30,583 nt of DNA from Hypsibius dujardini (taxonomy: Eukaryota > Tardigrada > Eutardigrada > Parachela > Hypsibiidae). Of this stretch, positions 24,959 to 30,583 are shown piece by piece. Below the pieces are notes generated by a model, which ran no database searches, had not been told where the DNA came from, and was given only the letters and a program-made list of their open reading frames with translations. The DNA lies in the NCBI GenBank assembly GCA_001579985.1, contig LRSR01002106.1, positions 1 through 30,583 of the forward strand, in the 5' to 3' direction. The stretch's first letter is position 1; every line of letters begins with the position of its first letter. A program made the position numbers and the translations under genes.

Positions 24959-27900
24959 TGTCTGTCGTGTCTTCAGCACTCGATCGCGTTGCTTGTAATC
25001 GGTCCGTATAAGACATATCTCTTTTCGATGCCTGGTCATTTGAAATCAGCACCGTGACCTACCATTAGCATCACTAGCAATCGTGGTTTTGTACATACCG
25101 GTATAGTAAATGCGGTTCTTGTAAAACGCTGCGAATTTCATACGATTTCGCTGATTCCTACGTAGGACAATGGCTGAATCCCAACCATCAGGAGCTGAAC
25201 TGAAGGTCACCTCGCCGATATCAAAAGTGGTGTGGTCGATGTACATCAGCTTTCCTCGGTGGTAATCGAACGACAGGGCGTCGGGTTGCCGCGGGTAACG
25301 CGGTTCAGTCAATTTACGGATCTGCGTCCCGTCCAGCCTCGCCTGGTAGATGACGCTGTTGTTGTCGGCCGGATGGATGAAGGTCCAGAACATGACGCCA
25401 GCCGGGGGAAAGACGATGAAATCAGTCGCTTCGGTCAGAAGGTTCATGTCCTTCAGAATGATAGTGCGCATACGGCCGTCCACGGTGCTGTCAACGTTGA
25501 CGGCCTCGATGGTGCCGCGCTTTCGGTCCAACCAGTAGAGATTACGGCTCATCCAGTCGAAGGAGATTGCCACAGGGTAGTCGACGTACTGCTGAGCGAG
25601 GAGAGACTGGGACGTGTTGCCGTTGAAACAGACTCTCTGAAACGGAGATTGTGCGATCAGCCAGGGCATCGTGACCGCAGAGGTAAACACGCAGATCATT
25701 GGCCAAACAGGAAGATTCGACAGGCAAAGACTGACAGACAGACAACAGGCAGGTGGCAGGTGATAGACTGACATTTAAACGGGCAGACAGGCGGGAGAGC
25801 AGAAAACCAAACACTCGGCCAGTCAGTCAGTCAGACTAACACATAGACAGGAAGACAGATAGACAGACAAATAGACAGACTGAAAGAGACACAGGCAGAC
25901 AGTTATACAGACAATCAGACACATCTAGACAAACAAATCCCGATGGATATTCAGCACAATAAGAACAGAACCTACCCTAATTCTGCCACGCTGGACCTCC
26001 GAAAGAAACAGACACTTATCCCGATGGTCGTAGTCAAGACCGGTCACCCGACTCCCAAGCACTTCCAGCATGTCCGTCAAATCGCTCATGTTCTGCGGAA
26101 ATCGAATAAGCTCAAAACGCTGAACCACATTATCCGCCGCCAGTATCAGGAAATCGTCGTTCCCTACAACACACAATTCAACCATGATCATAATGCCAAC
26201 TTACACACATCGCTCTGGATAATTCTGTTTCAACATATAATACCTGGCCATGCGCAAGGCACCTTCTCCGGTGAGTATCGCTTGCTCACGCCGCCCTCAC
26301 AGGTGTTCATGGGGATCTTTCGGAACTTCCGACTGCGCAACCACGATCCGCCAGGGGGACAGACGGCTCCGGCCGGCAGCACGGTCGGATCGTAGGTCGA
26401 ACCGGGATCTTTGACGCAGGTTAGGATGGTCGAATTATTCAGTGGGACATAACCCAAATCACTGGAAAAAATTTCAACACTTGATTACATCTGATACTGA
26501 TCTTAAGACATACGTCAACCGTGAACATAGTGACGGATGCACAGCACCAACAGTCCAGACGGTCACGGGCGTAATTTAAAATTACCATTCAAAGTCGTAG
26601 TATTGGCAGGGACAATTTTCAATCGTGACGTTCCGCTGAAAGTCCCCTCCCGCTAAGCATTTTCGGTTGGCTGCCCGTCGAGTGTACCATACTTTCTGAC
26701 CCATTTGGCAACGATGGCCAATGCCTGCAGGCCCAAATGTCCACGGTTTGAAGTCCGTCGGTCCGCACTTGGTGCCTGGATCATTAATCAATCGCAACGT
26801 ATAAACAGACCATGAACTATTTAACCAGTCAAACGCAACGAGCAAAGAGCCTGGAAGAAGTGTCAAGAAATGCAAACCGACATTAGCTAAATAAAAAACT
26901 AATGTAATTAAAGCCTTCAGTTATCAACTTTTTAGATGAGCTTAGATTCAGTTCAGTTCAGCCATCTGGTTTCGAATAAGACTAAATTGAGTAGTTCCAC
27001 GCAGCACTCACCGTTGAAAACACTGGTCAGATTGACGGTGATAATCACCCACTCATGCCGTAAATCCGACTCGTTCTTCAGCGTGCCGAACAAACTGAAC
27101 ACCGTCTGCCGCTCTCCCGGCTCCGTCAGCACGGACAAAATCCGCACCCGTTGATCGGCAATCTTCACGCCCTTCCAATTGGCGCCCTCATCGGTGGTGT
27201 AGAGCAGCTCCTGCGTCCGTCCCGCGGCATTCACCGCCACAATCAAGCCGCCATGATCACCCACCGCAAAGTGGTAGACGCCCTTGAGCGTTTCCCGCCA
27301 GCGATGGCCGCCGTCGGTTGTGATGAAGATGGCGTTGGTGGTGCCGCCGGCGTCCGCCGTGTTCTCTCCCATCACACCGGCCCCGATGATCAGACCGGGG
27401 GCATGGTGCGAACTGAAGAAGGTCTGCTGGTTTCGCGCTGACGCGAACAGCGGGAATTTCTGGGTAAAGTGGATGGTGGGACAGGCATGGCCGACGGCAC
27501 ACTTGATGAGCTCCCGGTTGACGTCCATGGGAGGGGCACGAATCACCTTCCAAGTCGCACCGTTGTCGTAGGTGATTTTAGTCACGGAGTTGCCCATATA
27601 GGAGGTTGCGTCGTCGACGACCAACTGGCTAGCAATGTATACGCCATGGAGTCCCTTGACGCGGTAGATTTCGGAGAAAGGTTTCGAGTTGTTCCACATC
27701 GCCCTGACACGAGAACCTTGCGTAAATATACTTCTTAGTTGAATTACACAAGCTCGATCCTAACAAAAATAATCAACCTTTTCTCTATTGAGCAATTTCA
27801 ACCAAACAAAACAATCTGCACGCGATACAATTTTAGATGTCTTCGACATTTTCTACTGCTCAGTTCGTGTATTATTGGGTAGCTTAATCGTTTTTTTGTG

Positions 27901-30071
27901 AGCAAATTGCCGTGTCTTACTTCAAAATGGAAAACCTCCCGATTCCCTGCTGCGGATGGAAGAACAGAACATTGTCCAGGGACTTTGTGAAGTTGGTGCT
28001 GTTAGGCGCGCAAAAGTACACATCCGTCCGCTTATCATCAAACGTCACCGCAATCACAGCCTGACCGAATTTCGTGGCATTGGAGACAAAGTAATCCTGA
28101 AGGGAACCACATCAAACCCACTCAGGTCATTGGTTTACATAGATCACCTGATGACCAGCATCACAACACGATAAAGCTCCCTTTGATGGCACAACTTACA
28201 ACGACCGGCTTATCGGTGCCGAAATTGGCAAGCTGAAACGGCTTCCGCTGATAAGACATCCAAAGTTTCAAACCGGCATTCTTCGCTGATGACTAAGGGG
28301 ATAGACAATAAAGCGCAAGATAAACAATGTGTTCGAGGGAAAACAATTTGAGCAGTCAGCACACACTCGACAACAGTCACATACCTCGCGCTTGGTGGCA
28401 AACAGGAAGTCACCAGCCATTTCAAACTCCTCGACATCTTCGATCATGACGTCGGTTTTCTTGTCATTCAGGAAATACGACTCCGACCGGAGGACGCTAA
28501 ATTTCCCATTCGGCTTGGCTCGCAGCGCGAAAAGTGTCGATTCTAAAACAGGCAACCAATCGATCAATCAAGCGAGCTAAACAAGCAACCAATCGATCAA
28601 TCAAGCGAGTGAAGCGAAGGGAAAAGACACTCACTTCCGTCAAGAGCAGCATCAACATCCTCCGATCCGACGACCACGGAATCGATATACTGCTCCGCCA
28701 CCTCCCAAGTCAACCCAAAGTTCATCGACACCCACAGCAGCGGTTTCTTCCCATCATTCTCCCGGGCAAACACCACGTCGGGATTGCGCGGGTCCAGCGA
28801 CATCTCGGTGGAGCGGAACGGCGTCCGCCGGGGTAGGACATTGCGAAAGCCGTCCGTTGTCACAAACAGCACTTGATGCTCGACATCAACCAACGCGTAC
28901 TGCAAATCACGCTCCCAGAATAAATTTTAAAATGAAACGGTGATTTAAAAATATGTTTTCATAATAAATTAAATTATTTTAAATTTAATATAATTTATAA
29001 TCAGACGTCTGGTCACGTGCTGATTTTTATTCATTTTTCAATTTGGTCTAATCCAGAATAAACACAGCCGACACACCGAATTTACAGTCACGCCCACTTT
29101 TACAGTCACACCACACCACAGACCGGAAGTTAGTCACACATAACACAATAATCGGTTATACCCGCTGCGATGATGCCGGAGTCCGCAAACACGAGAAAAC
29201 CTTCCCGATGCCGCCTCCGTTGGGCAGTTTGAGGAGCGTGGCGGTCACATCCGTAAAGGTTCGCCCAGAGTCGCGGGAGAGGAAGAGGGAGCTGGTGAAG
29301 TTTTTGCTGTAGTCCAGCATGTAGGTGAAGGCGAACACGAGATCCGCGCCGTTTCCCGGGTACACCAGCTTCATCTGGTCATTCCGATCGGTGGTATCGA
29401 ACTGTAACAAGGCCAACAACAGCATCACATCGGGTCGGGGAAAGGCTTAACTAAATTTGGAATTTCGCCGGGTGGAATTTAGACAAGAGAGCAAACAAAC
29501 AGCAAATTCAGCAGGTGGTGATGTTAAGTACAAACTGCCAAAGAGGAGGATCATCCGACCCCTTAACTCCGAAAAAAATGTAATATTAAATTCGGAATTT
29601 AAAATCTAAGACGAATTAGAGAAAAACAATCGATAAAACAAGATAAACACTGCGCATTCAGCTGGATGGCACAGAACTAACATTCTGCATTTGGCGCTTT
29701 CCCTATGGCTTAACTGTACTGTCTTACGACTGCCGGACAGGGAAAGCGCGTAAACAGGTTGATAAATTTCGAGACTTGTTTTAAACATTCCCACGGTCTT
29801 TTTCGCTTACGCTCGATACAATTTCCGTGTCGAGGGTCATATTTAGGGGATGACGAAACGGCGCGAAGATGCTCCGCATTGAAGTGGCACGTTTCGAGCG
29901 ATCCAAGTCTCTGCCGTCCTCCTCGGGGAGATATCCCACGTCGAGCGCGTTGATGGCGTGCACTCCCGCGGATTCCGCTTCCCTGGACGGGACAATGAGG
30001 TTCTTCCCGGCCAAGATGGGGACGAAAAATATGGAAAAGGCAAAGATGACCAGTCGAAATAAGACAGCCAT
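17538..30071 (-). CDS. SORL1: Sortilin-related receptor SORL1/LR11 (complete, 25 exons)
   Basis: Exons: 29811-30071, 29162-29401, 28635-28899, 28385-28542, 28200-28292, 27921-28096, 27012-27703, 26586-26775, 26244-26461, 25976-26163, 25063-25636, 24459-24816, 24136-24268, 23874-24040, 23556-23703, 23145-23242, 22817-23002, 22242-22704, 21554-21944, 20233-20802, 18983-19333, 18460-18713, 18067-18388, 17690-17875, 17538-17608. All phases agree; 2250 residues (vertebrate SORL1 ~2200). Signal peptide 1-22; propeptide ending in furin site RSKR (58-61); VPS10 domain to ~760 with cysteine-rich end (CQYYDFECDLGY); degenerate YWTD propeller (~765-1020); EGF-like module; ten LDL-receptor class A repeats (~1100-1549, human has 11); six FN3 domains (~1552-2165); TM helix 2179-2198. 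Tail: FHNTPY (2216-2221) matches the retromer-binding FANSHY pattern; acidic MEDED and DDEPLV (2243-2248) match the GGA-binding end. SORL1 sorts cargo between Golgi, endosomes and the surface. Introns hold several microsatellites and a foldback element. Confidence 0.97.
17960..18025. repeat. (CTGT)n array in SORL1 intron 23
   Basis: Near-perfect tract of about 13 units; the intron is only 191 bases (17876-18066). Confidence 0.9.
18855..18958. repeat. (GACA)n/(GGCA)n array in SORL1 intron 21
   Basis: Perfect GACA core at about 18873-18912, passing into caggcaggcagg. It ends roughly 25 bases from the donor of exon 21 (18983). Confidence 0.9.
19554..19575. repeat. (TCAA)n short microsatellite
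   Basis: Five units of the atca type in SORL1 intron 20. The same tetranucleotide recurs in short runs near 24320, 24405 and 28560. Confidence 0.8.
19829..20150. mobile_element. Second foldback/MITE-like element, in SORL1 intron 20
   Basis: The ends tggccacaatttt (19829-19841) and aaaattgtggcca (20138-20150) are perfect 13-base inverted repeats. Similarity continues inward: left gcgtggcag and ggtggtccaagttcgagcc against the reverse complement of the right arm, gggtggtct and ggtggtctgagttggagcc. The right arm contains a 24-bp unit in tandem. No coding capacity. Target duplication not evident. Confidence 0.6.
20079..20138. repeat. 24-bp unit tandem repeat (~2.5 copies)
   Basis: Unit contains cagaccaccctgatggctcc, repeated with little change, forming the right arm of the 19829-20150 element. 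Confidence 0.85.
21352..21537. repeat. 17-bp minisatellite next to SORL1 exon 19
   Basis: About eleven copies of a unit like cggccagtcaagcaaat, alternating tcaagc and tccagc and aaat and aaac. The last copies decay to gaatggtcaat. It ends roughly 16 bases from the donor of exon 19 (exon end at 21554). Confidence 0.92.
22110..22202. repeat. (GACA)n array in SORL1 intron 18
   Basis: Near-perfect tract at about 22158-22200, about 40 bases from the donor of exon 18 (22242). Confidence 0.9.
22733..22803. repeat. (CTGT)n array in SORL1 intron 17
   Basis: Occupies most of a 112-base intron (22705-22816), so it probably sets the spacing of the splice sites. Confidence 0.9.
23287..23461. repeat. (GACA)n array in SORL1 intron 15
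   Basis: Dense array with aaagacag and acatacag variants, between the exon starting at 23242 and the exon ending at 23556. Confidence 0.9.
24889..24968. repeat. (CTGT)n/(CTGC)n array in SORL1 intron 11
   Basis: CTGT units flank a central ctgcctgcctgc run of seven units. Confidence 0.9.
25725..25925. repeat. (GACA)n degenerate array in SORL1 intron 10
   Basis: Loose array with cagtcagtcag and gacagatagacag variants inside intron 25637-25975. Confidence 0.8.
28552..28609. repeat. 25-bp direct repeat, two copies, in SORL1 intron 3
   Basis: gcaaccaatcgatcaatcaa plus gcgag occurs at 28552-28576 and 28585-28609. It lies within a 92-base intron between the exons at 28385-28542 and 28635-28899. 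Confidence 0.9.
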
Positions 30072-30583
30072 GTTGGATGGATGGATGAATCAGCGATTAA
30101 TCCTCCGCATGGAAGAATTAAAATTAAAATAAAAAATTCCGCATGGGAGAATTCTCCTTATAGATTTAGAATTAGCAGCGCTGTTCGTTGTTGACGAAAA
30201 TCCGTTAAGATGGGCTTTCTGAAATTCAAATGGAGAAAGCGAGATTCAAGTAACAGATCGGAGTAAATCAGAGATTCAGAAACTTCCTGAGAACTTTAAA
30301 ATGATCTTGCAAATTCGATAAATGCGAGTGCTCCATCAACGTGTGAAGCGGAACGGTGAATTCCCACAGACTTTGTTGACACTTTGGGGAGCCGTGTGGT
30401 TCACACGCCATTGCATTGGACCCATGCAGATGGCGCTGCGAACAACATGCAGACCGGTGCTCGTGAGAGGTGGTATGTACACAAGCGGCAAAAATCTTGC
30501 GCTAACTGACAAGGGGTCGGAACGGGTCATCGCACCCCGATTTCGCTGAAATGTTTTGCGAATAGTGGACTTAAAATGAAGAT
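30072..30583. other. Upstream region of SORL1 (5' UTR/promoter side)
   Basis: Sequence 5' of the SORL1 ATG on the minus strand. I see no clear TATA element or second gene; open frames in both directions at 30322-30549 lack any recognisable domain. Confidence 0.45.

Noticed and set aside
25232-25771. 179-residue plus-strand frame
   Set aside because: Antisense shadow of the SORL1 YWTD exon.
29140-29220. Alternative frame reading [11 protein letters not shown] at the end of SORL1 exon 2, suggesting a frameshift
   Set aside because: The normal frame gives TPASSQR, which joins in phase to YALVDVEHQ and matches SORL1 at this place; the other reading is coincidental.
17538-30071. LDL-receptor or LRP gene
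   Set aside because: The N-terminal VPS10 domain with propeptide, C-terminal FN3 domains and FxNxxY/DDEPL tail fit SORL1 only.

Overview
The window is animal nuclear DNA, shown by intron-split genes with GT/AG splice sites, multidomain metazoan receptors and many intronic microsatellites. Introns are short (mostly 50-900 bases) and genes are densely packed, as in a compact invertebrate genome such as a tardigrade or another small ecdysozoan. The phylum is a guess; nothing here proves it.

Left third (1-9914): a locally duplicated block. The window opens in the last 16 codons of a protein kinase gene (+ strand, stop at 51-53). Downstream lie a 363-base terminal-inverted-repeat element and a truncated minus-strand copy of a small secreted-protein gene (1126-1564). 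A complete kinase gene (2956-5852, +) follows. It encodes an N-terminal pseudokinase fused to an atypical kinase domain, and one of its introns is largely filled by a foldback element. After its stop codon the same downstream sequence recurs and ends in a second, frameshifted copy of the secreted-protein gene (6712-7405, -). A third, intact and diverged copy sits at 8657-9914 (-): signal peptide, dibasic site, proline-rich middle and tyrosine-rich C-terminus.

Middle (10396-15693, -): a seven-exon salt-inducible-kinase (SIK) gene of 684 codons. It has a full AMPK-related kinase domain, a UBA-like segment and RRxS/RHTV-type regulatory sites. The activation-loop threonine that LKB1 phosphorylates in the family is a glutamate here.

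Right half (17538-30071, -): a complete 25-exon SORL1/LR11 orthologue of 2250 residues. Order: signal peptide, furin-cleaved propeptide, VPS10 domain, degenerate YWTD propeller, EGF-like module, ten LDL-receptor class A repeats, six fibronectin type III domains, one transmembrane helix, and a tail with an FxNxxY element, an acidic cluster and a DDEPL signal. Every exon junction I placed is phase-consistent for this gene and for SIK.

Throughout 9.4-26 kb, introns and one intergenic gap carry (GACA)n/(CTGT)n arrays, often next to exons, in both orientations. They create long Cys-Leu-Ser-Val open frames that are not genes. SIK and SORL1 are unrelated in pathway but are adjacent here; both families also lie on human 11q.
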